From contig OZ023218.1 of the NCBI GenBank assembly GCA_963995525.1, positions 48,948,741 to 49,012,740 on the forward strand: DNA of 64,000 nt, read 5' to 3'. The notes under the pieces are model-generated. The model saw only the letters and a list, made by a program, of their open reading frames with translations. It was not told the DNA's origin and made no database searches. The translations under genes were made by a program, and so were the position numbers. Each line of letters begins with the position of its first letter. Position 1 is the first letter of the stretch. This DNA comes from Escarpia spicata. Taxonomy: Eukaryota; Annelida; Polychaeta; Sabellida; Siboglinidae. Positions 44,565 through 56,324 of the stretch are shown here, in pieces.

Positions 44565-44870
44565 ATGACAGAATTATTCAGGCAACAACATGTGGACAGG
44601 ATAACTGGCTGTGAAGAAATTCCTTCAGGAAACAATCTTCTCATACAATGCATGGATGGCCTGAGGGTGATGCACGGCCAACAAATCACCATGTCTCCTA
44701 CAACTGCCGTACAACTGCAGTCTTACAGTTGCTCAATCACTGAAGCCTCTAACTATTGCATGTATGAAAATAGAATACGCCCATATAGTTGGCACACTGT
44801 CACAGAACAAGCGATATTTCTTGCTCAGTGGACAATAACACAGGTTAATGGAACAGCCAACATTGAATAA
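44565..44870 (+). CDS. Unrecognised 101-codon open frame
   Basis: Starts MTELFRQQHVDRITGCEEI. It has four cysteines in the second half and no hydrophobic segment. No homology recognised, no splice sites or promoter visible. Could be chance. Confidence 0.15.
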   Translation: MTELFRQQHVDRITGCEEIPSGNNLLIQCMDGLRVMHGQQITMSPTTAVQLQSYSCSITEASNYCMYENRIRPYSWHTVTEQAIFLAQWTITQVNGTANIE

Positions 44871-44978
44871 TTCCAATCTTCTAGCCTCCGTCTGCAAGCT
44901 TGCCCTGTTCATTCAAACTAGCTATCCCACTTGAATGCTTTCTAAAGAGAAGATGGTAATTTTATCAACTATCACCTT

Positions 44979-45009
44979 TAGCACATTGCTTTTCTGAAGC
45001 AATGTGCTA
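44979..45009. repeat. Perfect 13-bp hairpin, 5-nt loop
   Basis: TAGCACATTGCTT (44979-44991), loop ttctg, AAGCAATGTGCTA (44997-45009). A compact perfect stem in otherwise plain AT-rich sequence. Confidence 0.8.
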
Positions 45010-45360
45010 ATCAATTCATGGTTGCACTCGAAATGGTGTTGACAAATTTTTTTTTATTCACTTAATACATCACATTTGACATAATACTTTATATCTGTAA
45101 TAATTCCATTATTCTTTTATATTTGGCATTAATCCCTTTTATTGTTTTCTGAATGTAACATGATGATAATTCAAGAATTTTGTTTATGTTTCATTAATTA
45201 TATACTTTATTTATTATTATTTTTAATGAAAGGGTCATGAATTAATTAGATGTTGGACTATGTAAGTATTTATTATTATTTGGTTTAAATAACATATTTT
45301 TGTGACCGAGTCTGAATGTAATAATTTTGGTAGTTTTCAAACAAGGCTGTACAAACAATG

Positions 45361-45692
45361 TTGTTAGGAAGAGACAGGGCAGGAGGAAGGGGTGGAGGAA
45401 GGGGGAGGGAGACAGGGAGGGAGGGAGAGAGTGAGGGATCAAGTGATGGAAGAAAGGATGTAGGGATTGAGCGAGGGAAGGGTGGAGGAAGGGAGGGAGG
45501 GAGGGCAGAAGGAGGGTTGTATTCATGCAGGGAAGGAGGGGTAGATGGTGGGAGGAAGGGAGAGGTTGAGGGAGGGAGGGAGGGAAGAAGGGAGGGAGGG
45601 AAGAAGGGAGGGAGGGAGGGAGGGAGGGAGGGAGGGAGGGAGGGAGGGAGGGAGGGAGGGAGGGAGGGAGGGAGGGAGGGAGAGACGTACAG
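45361..45692. repeat. Polypurine tract with (GGGA)n core
   Basis: Irregular AGG/GGA units leading into an uninterrupted (GGGA)n run at about 45605-45682. The G-rich strand (+) has quadruplex and triplex potential. Confidence 0.95.
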
Positions 45693-45899
45693 ACAGACCG
45701 AGAAAGACAGAGAAGAGATTTGGCAGCAGCAACACTTAATATATCAACATGAGAAACAAGCACCTCCCTCCCTAACTGTAGCCAGATGTCACTGAGGGAG
45801 TGTAGTTTAGCTAGGTCTGCCCACTCCCTCTGTCTGACACCCCACAAGCAACCAGGCCGGAACACTGGTCTGGGAGGGCAATCTGTCAACATCTGCCCC

Positions 45900-47280
45900 T
45901 TCTGTCAGTCCCACACTTAATTATCCCCAGCCTTAGCCCATCTCATGGTTTACTTTCAATCTCATCACTAATGATAATGTAGCTCCCAGACTTATGTATG
46001 CCTTAAACAGACATCCATGACTGTGGTGTATTTTTATAGTGGCTAGTACTCCTGCCTGGGCACACTAAATGTGAACAGATCATAATTTGGAGAAGAAAAA
46101 AACTTTTAATAAGATTTTTGGCTATTGAGGAGAAAGTAACTAAAAAAAAATGGCCAAACATAGCACATGTTCCTAAAGAAAAATTGAAAGGTTTGGTCAA
46201 AAAAGAAACTAACAAAATAAAATAACACATTTTGACAGGTACACAATTCATTTATAAATAATAACTGGATTTCGATATCTTAAAAATGCCACTTTAACAA
46301 GTAACTGTTAACTGCAGACTTAGTGATGGATGTCATAGAATGGAAGAGATCCCTCTTTTCCTTCCCAAATTTCTAACCTGCCCTTTGGGAATCAAGGGTA
46401 CCATTTTGTATCAAGCAGGCATCCAAACACATTACCTGCCCCATCTCAGGGGGTGATCAACCTGTCACCTTACATAACCCAATTCCCCCCAGTGGGAGTA
46501 GGCCATGTGTCCCCCCCCATGACTTCTGACTGGTTATCAAAATCAGGGTAACTAGTAACTACCCCCAGCTGCAATTATCCCCCCACCCTGGGGCTTACAC
46601 ACCCTTCATTTGCTCCTGGTTTGATCTATGCAGCTTACCCTTAAGTAATTAAGTAAATCCACCCCACCCCATGGGGTTCACTTCCTGCTTCTCTACCCCA
46701 GGCAAATCCCAATGCCACTCCCACCACTAATCCCATGCTAATACCACACTAATCCTGGGGCACCAGTCAGGCTACATTACATCAGAAGGGTCAATAAGCA
46801 GGAAGCACCCCTTACCACAAAACTACCTGAACTAAAAAGATCAAATTTCACACATTTTCATTAATAATTGGGGTAGGACAAAAGGTCTGTATCTGTACCA
46901 CCCTTTTTTTCAAATGTAAAAATGAAAATCATTGTGATGCAGTAAAAACATCTGTTGTATCTTTTTAACTTTTTTTCTAACTTGTATTAGAAAGGCCATG
47001 TTTAGTAGTTTACATATGTTTTAAAATGTTCATACTTCAAATTTGAAAACATGAATGAAAATGATGGTACATAAAAAAAACCTACCTAGGTAAATTTTTA
47101 TATAAATTGTATGATAAAATCCCACATTTCATCACGAATGTTGGAAAACTTGATATATGGAGTTACCATGCTATATACATATTTATTCAGTTTACATAAC
47201 TAATAAATAACTACTAATAAATAAATAACTACTAATAAATGACAAATTTTTTGTGGTAGCACTAAAATAGTCATGTTCTT
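45900..47280. other. Non-coding stretch
   Basis: Includes a C-rich patch at 46430-46760 with no recognisable gene. Confidence 0.4.
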
Positions 47281-47286
47281 GTTACA

Positions 47287-47955
47287 CACATCTGACACTT
47301 CCCCTTCCCTTTTGACACTTCCCCTTCCCCTTCCCATTTGATACTTCCCCTTCCCATCTGACACTCCCCCTTCCCATTTTATACTTCTCCTTCCCCTTCC
47401 CATTTGACACATCCCCTTCCCCTTCCCATTTGACACATTCCCTTCCCCTTCCCATTTGACACATCCCCTTCCCCTTCCCATTTGACACTTCCCCTTCCCC
47501 TTCCCATTTGACACTTCCCCTTCCCCTTCCCACTTGATACTTCCCCTTCCCATTTGACACATCCCCTTCCCCTTTGATACTTCCCCTTCCCATTTGACAC
47601 TTCCCCTTCCCATTTGACACATCCCCTTCCCCTTCCCATTTGATACTTCCCCTTACCCTTCCCCTTCCCATTTGATACTTCCCCTTCCCATTTGACACAT
47701 CCCCTTCCCCTTTCCATTTGACACTTCCCCTTCCCATTTGACACTTCCCCTTCCCATTTGACACTTCCCCTTCCCATTTGACACTTCCACTTCCCATTTG
47801 ATACTTCCCCTTCCCATTTGATACTTCCCCTTCCCATTTGACACTTCCCCTTCCCATTTGACACTTCCCCTTCCCATTTGACACATCCCCTTCCCCTTCC
47901 CATTTTATACTTCCCCTTCCCATTTGACACTTCCCCTTCCCATTTGACACTTCCC
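47287..47955. repeat. 20-bp minisatellite with 6-bp expansions
   Basis: The unit ttcccc ttcccatttgacac (20 bp), with optional extra cttccc hexamers and atac/acac variants, is repeated roughly 30 times. All three minus-strand frames stay open for 140-222 codons because the unit contains no stop in any phase. I read this as a consequence of the repeat, not as coding. Confidence 0.95.
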
Positions 47956-47959
47956 CTTT

Positions 47960-48462
47960 ATCTAAGTGATTAATAAAATAACAACATTCACCGCCATCAA
48001 ATGGAATAGTATAACATTACTATTGTAAAGTGATCTGCTTTCAACCCCACTAGAACTGATTTACACATCTGTCTCTCCTGTAGAATTGGTTTTTAACCTG
48101 TACAGAGATTTATTCCCATGGAGACTGGAGTCACAGGGAAGGATGACCAAGAGTGACCAAGGGAGTGACCACAGCTGTGAGTGAATGGTCAAGGAATGAC
48201 CACAGCTGTTGCTAGACCACAATGTGCAGCCAACCGTGAAAAGTTTAATAGGCAAGAAGAATGACAGTTAAAAGGGAGGAGTGGCTCTTCAACAGACCAC
48301 ACAGACATCTCCTTGGCTGGGAAGAAAGAAGGGCAGAGGCAAGGCTGGGGCACCAGGTGGATGGGAAATACACTAAAACTGGTGGGAAATGGAATATTTC
48401 ACCAGTTGGTTAAGATTTATTATTATTAAAGAAATTAAAGAAACTTACAATGTGATTGATAC
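47960..48462. other. Non-coding stretch
   Basis: A short imperfect repeat of gagtgaccaagg/gaccacagctgt lies at 48145-48215. Nothing else. Confidence 0.4.
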
Positions 48463-48463
48463 A

Positions 48464-49953
48464 CTGTAGACCAGCGGTAGTTAACCTTTCTGGCACTATT
48501 ACCCCTTGAGCACGCCAACAACATTGTAATTACCCCTCTCTACTTAAATACCAAACTCGAGAAAAGAACATGTTTCAAAGAACATGTTTCAAAAAACATG
48601 TAGCTGCATAATTGATAAAACAATTATATTTACTAGTAAAATATAACATTAGCTACATTTTGGCTTCCCACACTTTAATGTGATAAAACGTATAACAAGC
48701 AATACTTTATGTGTATTTATGTGTATGGTTGAAGATGCATCTTCTTGATAAGATTTGATGCGAGGATTTGTCACAGCTACAGCACATGGCAGTTCCGGTA
48801 TACGTTGTGTCTTGCTTTAATGTTGACCGTTGTAGAAATGCTAGCTCTCCACAATAACACGTTCGGATGAGGACAGTGACAACAAAGTCAGAGCCTTTTT
48901 GTCAAAAAGTCTCCCAGCGTGCTATCGTCTCGCAAACTAACGACTACGTCATCCTCTGTCGAAAATATCACCAACCAGCAGTATGCATTCTTCCCGCAGT
49001 GTTCCAAACTTGGGAAATATCCATGGTTGGCCTCTTCCATGGCAAGTGTGTGCAGCATTATATCATCAGCAAACGTACACTGGTCTTTGTTCTTTTCAAG
49101 TGGTGTTGACATATTGGAAAACAATACTGCTAAAACTGGATATATGCGAAGAGAGCTGGAAAATTTGCCTTGAATTGTGAGAATATTCACATTATTCCTT
49201 TCTTGTGAGAGGTTTAGCTGATTCATGTCACCAAAATACGTGCAATATAGTTTTATAATAAATATATGTCTTTGTCCGTCATTGTCACCTGAAATTTTGG
49301 TACGCAGCGGTTCTCCCTTCCATGAACATTACGAGTCTTTTAATTCAAACACACAATGAAATGCTGTCCCCATGATAACTAGCGATCCTCTATAAACGTT
49401 TATGGAAGACAAAAACACTGAAATCGGCTGAAATTCTGCAGTTCGTGCCACTCCGTGGTGGTAAGCAGTTCAGAGAACAAACAGTCCTATTTTCTCGTAC
49501 AAGCAGTTTTGCACGATAGACAATGTAAATGTTGATTCATTCAATTTAAGCGCAAAGCTTCGAGAGCTAACACTTCTGCTATTAAAACTTAAAATGGCGT
49601 TATCTAAAAGAGATCTCGCTCATCTCAGAGATTCAGTTTCCACGGTTGTGACTTAAAGTGATATATATGGCTTATCTGTCTCCCTTGTTCCTTGCAAAGG
49701 ACGAGCCTCGAGCCTCAAATAGACATGGCTTGAAGAGATCCTCTCTAATTTTAAGACTTCTTACAGTCAGTATTCATGAGTCGTTCTTTACTTCCAGGAG
49801 GTTACTCCATGGCATGTATGCAATATATTGTGTTACTAGAGCGTTCGTGATTAATTACTGAACAATCTTAATTAAACGCGTGTTACCAAAAAAAAGCCCG
49901 AATTACCCCCAAGGGAGTAATTACCCCGAAGGTTAAATACCGCTGCTGTAGAT
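48464..49953. mobile_element. hAT-type non-autonomous transposon 2
   Basis: The terminal inverted repeats are CAGCGGTAGTTAACCTTTC (48472 on) and, reversed, CAGCGGTATTTAACCTTCG (ending 49945). The flanking octamers ctgtagac and ctgtagat match at 7 of 8 positions. CAG-x-GGT-x-x-x-AACCTT ends are typical of hAT/Charlie-like elements. The 1474-bp body has overlapping short ORFs at 48867-49226 but no recognisable transposase. Confidence 0.85.
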
Positions 49954-50790
49954 GAATATTTTACTTGGGACCAAGATGCCTGGTCATTATGGACTATATT
50001 GTACAACTGGCTCCAAAGCAGAATGGCAAGACACTGTGTGTTTCCTGGTTCCAATAAATGCATTGGACACTGTTGATTCTATACAAAACCAACCGGGTGG
50101 TAAAACATGGATTTTACACAGTAAACCACATCTAGAAAAACAGGTTTTTGCCACCCGAAATAACAAAAACTTCCAAAAACCTTATGCCCTATTTAAATTG
50201 CTTTGTTTTGTTTTGCCACAAAATATGGTGGAAACATTCAAGGTACGCAAACAAATTTTTGCTGGTAAAAACTCAACCCTGCCTGAATCGCTGGGGCAAC
50301 TTTGAAGCAGCTACACTTCTGCCCTTCTATCTTGCCCTTTGCTACACTGATCTGTTTCAAATGGTCAATCTTGCTATGGTTAGTGTAACATTTCTGGATA
50401 ATCACAACCAAGTTCCTCACCAGCTGGTGTAAATGTAACCAAAGGGTGAAGGTCCAAAGGAAGTGAAAAAGTTAACCCCAGGGTTATCAACTGTGGATTC
50501 ATACCACAAGTTAGATCTCACGGGGGACAGATCACGATTTAATTTTGTGTATTATGAATGAAATGTGATACTAAGATGGTACTACATTTCAGGGATTTGT
50601 TGATCCATACAAAATTATTTTGTACAGAGAATTCAGCACATTAAAAGACGATAACACTTTTAATAAACAGAAAGTTTCCTTTCTTTGTGAGAAAATGTTA
50701 TTTCTTGTATCTCTTTGGAAGCATATATATGAATCAGTCAAATATGGTAGGATCCTCTGCATACACATACAGATTCCGGCATTTGGCTGA
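49954..50790. other. Non-coding stretch
   Basis: Short ORFs on both strands without motifs. Possibly intronic to the minus-strand candidate gene. Confidence 0.35.
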
Positions 50791-50797
50791 CATTTAC

Positions 50798-50970
50798 GGG
50801 GGGCATCCCATATCCAATATACAGATAATAAAAACTTTGCATGAAACATTGATGATCTTTAACAATGCCACCAGTAGAGAATAAATACTGACTCGTCCCT
50901 ATTGCCCAAACGTCCCCATTGCTCCCTTGGAAGAAACTAGAGAACATTCCTCCTGGTTCTAAATGGAACT
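50798..50970 (-). CDS. Candidate coding exon
   Basis: Minus strand, very good acceptor (tctttccctgtccttggcag), entry phase 1, 57 codons to a weak donor (CCC|gtaaat, phase 0). The frame includes EPGGMFSSFFQGSNGDVWAI and GTSQYLFSTGG. The entry phase fits the exit of 52358-52523, forming a Glu codon across the junction. The 3' boundary is uncertain, since codon quality drops after STGG. Family not recognised. Confidence 0.4.
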
Positions 50971-50999
50971 CTGCCAAGGACAGGGAAAGAGGGAACTGT

Positions 51000-51905
51000 G
51001 TTTTATTTCAGGTCTGGGAAAAGGATCAGTCATCCCAACACTAAGGAGCATCTGACAACACATCCTTCCTCTGAGGAAGTGATCCGGTTTAGGGAGACAT
51101 TGGAAGGATGCAGACAGTTAGGGAACTTGGAGGGGAAGAGAGAGGAATGTAGGTTCGACGGGGCAGAAAGGAAGGGAGTGAATGAAAGAAAAGACCCTGT
51201 AATTGTCAATGACAAAAATCCAGTTCAAGTGATCTTGAATTAGTAGGAAGAGGGTTAACGTCATTTAGCAGGAAAGCTCAATCTGGTTGAAGATTACTGA
51301 ACTTATCAAATGCAGCCTTAGATTGGGTTATATAAAACTAATAATTAACACATTTACAGTAACTACCATTAATAGTTAATAAAAACAAGGGTACCATGGA
51401 TCTGTAGATGAAAGGGTTAAAAGTCATCATTGCCATGTTAAATGATACTGACGGAATGCGGATGAAAGGGTTAATACTGCACCAGGTGGAAAAGTGATTT
51501 CCAGTGATTGACTGGGAAAAGGATACAGCCCAAGACAGGCTCCCTCACTCCTAATCACATCTTTAGGGAAGGAATGATTATAATGATCTCTTCCCAGGAG
51601 TTGCGAAAATTGGTGGGAAAATATTCATCCCTTCTGCTTCAAAAGAACCAGACAGGATCATCATAACCTTCCTGATTAGCCAAGTATGCATCTAAGTTAA
51701 ATTTTTAATGAACTCTGATATCAAACACACATACAACTACTCACCTACACATGCACGCATGTGTAGTTACATGCAAGTAAAATATAAATACTTAGAGCAC
51801 CATAAATTATTTTGTGTTCACTGACTGGTTCTCTGTACTTTAGTGATCAACCTTACTTCATCAGCTGCAACTCCACAACTCTGCAGAATATGGGAAACCA
51901 CCAGG
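51000..51905. other. Non-coding stretch
   Basis: Possible micro-exon signals on the minus strand near 51850-51873 (acceptor catattctgcag, donor GAA|gtaagg) do not fit the phases of flanking candidates. A near-palindrome ctacacatgca/cgcatgtgtag lies at 51744-51765. Confidence 0.35.
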
Positions 51906-51935
51906 CAGTAAAACAGTTTGAAACTGGCCTCTTGG

Positions 51936-52010
51936 GAGAGGGAGGGTGGGAGGGGGTGGGAGGGAGGGAGGGAGGGAGGGAGGGAGGGAGGGAGGGAGGG
52001 AAAAAGGAAG
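51936..52010. repeat. (GGGA)n polypurine tract
   Basis: ggagggtgggagggggtgggagggaggg..., quadruplex-capable on the + strand. More irregular purine-rich sequence continues to about 52138. Confidence 0.95.
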
Positions 52011-52357
52011 GGAGTGAAAAAACAGAACAGGAGGGGAGTAGAGAGTCTGAGACAGGGGAGGACAAAGACTAGACCAGGATATGGAGAAGGAGATGAGAGG
52101 GAATAAGGTAGAGAGGGAGAGACAGGAAGGGGGAGGACAGATGTTGATGTCACATGTATACATTTTGATTTATAATCTTTAGAGACAGTAAAAGCTATCC
52201 TTTGGTGGAGTCCTGTGTCAGGTAACAAACCTACATTAATGACTACCAACAAAAACCTTAACAATTTGACAATAATGAATCAGACAATACACAAAATAAA
52301 ACATCACATCCTTAACTAGTTTATGACATTGTATCACCACGTAAACATGAGACAAAC

Positions 52358-52523
52358 CTAGGTTTTCTTTTTTCACAGGCTGCAATCGAGCAGACTTGTC
52401 TACAAGAAGCACTTGCTGGCCACTTGACACTGTACTTGTCTCGCTTAAGCTGGAGTAATTTATTCTAAATGATCTTTTAACATCATGAATCTGACAATCG
52501 CAGGAATATTTCTCTGCTTTTCC
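52358..52523 (-). CDS. Candidate coding exon
   Basis: Minus strand, acceptor taatatattgcag, donor CTAG|gtttgt, entry phase 0, exit phase 1, 55 codons. The protein is hydrophilic and includes KYSCDCQIHDVKRSFRINYS and a Ser/Thr-rich stretch ending RLQPVKKENL. Phases join it upstream to 60558-60691 (exit 0) and downstream to 50798-50970 (entry 1), so three candidates chain without a break. I cannot name a domain. Confidence 0.45.
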
Positions 52524-52534
52524 CTGCAATATAT

Positions 52535-53800
52535 TATTAACTTGCTAGAGAAGCATCAAATTGGTCAAAATTATCTGGCTGTATGACTGTATTCATACCA
52601 AATCATCCATCACCAAAATAAATACATGGCAATGATCGATGTAAATTATTTGGATGTAGAAACATTCGCCAAAGTTCATTGAGGTGATGTCTGAATTAAT
52701 GGATTAGTGTGTGCTCTTTCTGAAAATGAGGATGTCGAATGATTCATCAAAGTGATGCAGAGCTACTTCAAATCAATACAAATTTAGTTGTGTTTAAGGT
52801 GGTCACCCTGAATGGAGACTATATGAATAAAGAAGCCATCATGATCAGGTTCTGCCTGAAACAAATAATGTTTCTCAATCTAAGGTTGGGGAAAGTCGAA
52901 TCCTGGTGATTTAGAAATGATAATATCTAACGAGACAGATCTGCAATGACACGTCCTACAATGTAAACCTTTTTTATTGAAACGTATCTCAGAATCCAAC
53001 TTTCAGGCTCGATGGAGATTTCAATTTCTTCATCATCAGAATGTGCATTACTCTGTTGTCATCTGACAATATTTACAGATGTCACCTGACAGCAGCTTCA
53101 CAAAGATCGCAGGAAATGTGTACAACCACTGTCTCTTTATTGATGGTTGGTTGAGCGTCTCTCACATATTTCAATCGCTTCATTGAACTTTCAGCGCCAT
53201 AAGTTGTTTTCTCTGGTTATCACTGTGCCAATTTGGCTGCACATTATTATGGCCCACATTCACCCAATGCAGTGGGGCCCTTCTTGTGCAGAAAGACTGT
53301 TGAGGTGAACAAAATACTTGAAGAGATGGTGAAGGTCTCAAAAGTTCTGTGGGCGGCCGAAAGTTGGACTCTTGAGTTAGAGATGTCAAAATTGTTTCTA
53401 TAATGAATCATAATTACATAACAGCATTTGGAAGGAATTTGGATTCTGAAAGTAAATCATGTTGGTTTGTTATTTCCTGTTTCACAATTTCCTTTGCCTC
53501 GTGCTGCAGTCGTGACTCAAACCAACATTTCAGTGGATCCAGAACAAAGGATTATTAATTGATGAACACTGATTTAATGGCAGAATTCAGCCCATGCAAT
53601 TTTCGGCCAGATTCAGTATCACTCTTTTTAAACAATTTTAATTTCCGTCACTAGCAACTGACAGAGGAATGTGAGGTATCATTGAGAAGCTAAATGATTC
53701 TTCTTCCAGTGACATTTTTATCAATTAGTTTTATCACATCGTGATTCAGTAATAGGTAATCATAACCAAGATTTCAAATGTTGTAGTTGTAGATGCCCAA
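52535..53800. other. Non-coding stretch
   Basis: A minus-strand open frame at 53180-53389 (Pro/Gln-rich, ending in a stop) could be a terminal exon, but its acceptor is weak and no domain is visible. Otherwise nothing. Confidence 0.35.
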
Positions 53801-53811
53801 ATATGGCCGAT

Positions 53812-53897
53812 CCAATCAGCGCATGCCTCTCAAACATCTTCTTGTTGGCACTGGTTTCATTCCATCACAATGAAAGTTGGCTTATTCCGCCATTTTG
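53812..53897 (+). promoter_or_regulatory. CCAAT/YY1-type candidate promoter
   Basis: CCAAT box in gatCCAATCAgc (53812-53816) and a YY1-like CCGCCATTTTG (53887-53897), 70-150 bp before a candidate first exon. The stretch has more CpG than its surroundings. No TATA box. Its direction is inferred from the exon that follows. Confidence 0.35.
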
Positions 53898-53965
53898 TTT
53901 TGTCTCACTTTGATGATATAAGTTGAATTATTGAAAATATCCACGTCAATATATCGGCAAAATAC

Positions 53966-54055
53966 ATGACAGTATTCGTGGATCAAGTTATACTAGTTCA
54001 GACAGTTACACAGACTTTGGGGGCTGTTATGAATTGGACATTATGCAAACTGCCG
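53966..54055 (+). CDS. Candidate first coding exon
   Basis: ATG at 53966 opens 30 codons (MTVFVDQVILVQTVTQTLGA, then VMNWTLCKLP) up to a strong donor, CCG|gtgagt. It follows CCAAT and YY1-like elements. The N-terminus is moderately hydrophobic. No continuing exon was identified downstream, where a hAT element and AT-rich sequence follow. Confidence 0.3.
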
Positions 54056-54059
54056 GTGA

Positions 54060-55270
54060 GTAACATCGCCGGACATCGCCGTCTCGCACCCAGATCTGGA
54101 CCGATTTGGTCGACCAGCAAAGGATACAATGCATTCAGAGTTCAAACATATTATGTAACCTGATGGCATATATATATATATATACAGTAGATATATATAT
54201 ATGTGTGTAATCAGGACCTGTAGGTATTACGTATTTTACTGATACGTATGGAAATTGATAATGGATATGCCATGCTATCAGTACAGTACCAGGCCATACT
54301 CCTATTGCCATATCGGTTGTATTTGAACTTTCTAAAAAATATAATAAAATTTATATTTCTGACTATATTTGAGTCTAGTTTTCATTGTCACGCAGGTGAA
54401 ATGTATAGCTACATTTGTCACACGTATGGACATACAACCGTGATAAGGTGATACAAAGTTTGTTTGCATATATTTTGGATAACATTCAAACAGTTATATC
54501 TTCATGATTATTTGTTATGCAAATATTATCACTGCTTAATATTAAAGGGTCTTTTTGCCAACAAAATGATAGCTCAATCATATTTCTGCAATAAGCATTA
54601 GCAAAGGTGTGATTTTTAAAAGCACCTCTAAGGTTTACTGTTGGTCATGTGTAGGGTTAATCACAAATAAAAAATGAAAGTGTGACATAATTTCAACAAT
54701 ACAACACCAAGTATACTTTAATTGTAAATAGTTTGCATGGATCCTAGTACTCTGAATGGCTGTTAGTGTTAACTTTCATGACAAACCCAAGACCAATCTG
54801 ATTGGAATCACATGATATTAGGGATTACAATATGGTAGCCTCCATGGACTAATAAAGGACAAGAAAGTTAGTAATTATGTCGCTACATAATCTTGAAACT
54901 AAAAAGGTATTAGAAAATACATAATTTGACAGTATTGCTGTTATAGATTATCATTGATAAAATGTATACACATACCTGATAGTTTATCTGGTTTCATCAC
55001 TTCTATTATATTAAAAAACTACTTCATTGTGAATTATAAATCCCACAGCACTGTCCACAATTGTTATGTATCACATAAATGTATATGTCACGTAATGTAT
55101 TAATTTTGTATTTTTGTACTTATGTACTAAAATTAAATTATATTATTATTAATATTTATTGTTATTTGATTTATTTATGTTTAAAGGGGCTCCCATGTTA
55201 ACGACATGTTATGTCTTAATGGGATTCTCTTTGACCTTCATGTTTATGTAAATTATTTCAAATTGTACAT
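54060..55270. other. Non-coding stretch
   Basis: A (TA)n repeat lies at 54167-54202. No gene seen. Confidence 0.45.
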
Positions 55271-55271
55271 G

Positions 55272-56252
55272 TATGTATGCAGGGGTCGAATAATTAAGAA
55301 ATTTAACGTACTCGCCAGGGGGACTAGCCTTGATATGTTGCTCATCCTCATGAAAAATCATTTTTGGTGGACATTGTCAAAATGCGATCTTTTTATGCAA
55401 ATTCGTACGTTGACCTGCAATGCTCCTTAAACATAAAATGAACAGATAAATATAAATTTAATAATTGACGATGCGACGTAACTATTTTATTCAACTAGTA
55501 CTAAATCAGATCTCGAGGTTCTGGACGTTGTCAACGGAGGCATGACTCCACTTTCTGGGTACACCACAATGTCCCCAGGCAGTGTCACTGAATGACATCT
55601 TTCAGGATTTGGGCAACTGCATCATCATCCATCTCCGACTCGTCAGTCATCATCAATGTCACCAATGTCACTAGTCAGTGATGATGATGTCACGCTGGTC
55701 AGCAGCACTGCCAAAGCCAGCGTGAGCGCCAAAGGCAGTGCCAGCAGTCAAACTTTTGTATTCGAGGCATGAGTATTGCTGTAGCAAGTGCGGCTGAAAT
55801 TCTCGTTTCTTCTCATACATCTAACCTACGCTTATGGGCAACTTTATCATCGGCGTTCAGTTTTCTTTTGGCGAGTTGGATCCCTGTTATGAAATTCCAT
55901 GATTTCGAAAGGAAATGCAGAAGATCAACGAATAAAAGTTAGTACTGTTCAGTGTACTACATTTGTACCCGCGTGCACGTTTTTGTCACTACGTTGCAAT
56001 GGGTAGTGGCTGCTCGTTTACAAAATTGTATATGACGGGAACGAAGATTAAACATTTTATTTTTCGATACAATGTGTTACGTTTATGTGTGTACGTCTAC
56101 CAACTCAAATTGCTTACATTTATATTGTTACAAAACGAGTTGAAAACAGCTACTCGCCCGGGGGACAGTGCAGGCCAAAGGTTACTCATCCCCAGAATTT
56201 CTACTCGCCTCAGGCGAGGGAACGAGCATTAAGTTTGATCCCTGTATGTTTG
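55272..56252. mobile_element. hAT-type non-autonomous transposon 3
   Basis: The ends are CAGGGGTCGAATAATTAA (55280 on) and, reversed, CAGGGATCAAACTTAATGC (ending 56244). The flanking octamers tatgtatg and tatgtttg match at 7 of 8 positions. Subterminal copies of TACTCGCC/GGCGAGTA on both sides are likely transposase sites. The 965-bp body has no transposase. Confidence 0.8.
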
Positions 56253-56269
56253 TAGTTATGGTAAACAAA

Positions 56270-56322
<53 letters not shown>
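56270..56322. repeat. (CTGT)n microsatellite
   Basis: About 13 perfect CTGT units. Confidence 0.98.
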
Positions 56323-56324
56323 AG

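Noticed and set aside
45242..45892. Long ORFs on both strands over the (GGGA)n tract
   Set aside because: Repeat artefacts; opposing strands and several frames are open at once.
47282..47950. 222-, 183- and 140-codon minus-strand ORFs
   Set aside because: Three overlapping frames of one 20-bp minisatellite; no start context or signal.
48867..49226. hAT transposase in element 2
   Set aside because: Overlapping ORFs on both strands show no BED finger, DDE residues or dimerisation motif that I can recognise.
53180..53389. Pro/Gln-rich minus-strand terminal exon
   Set aside because: Codon-like, but weak acceptor and no phase partner or recognised domain.
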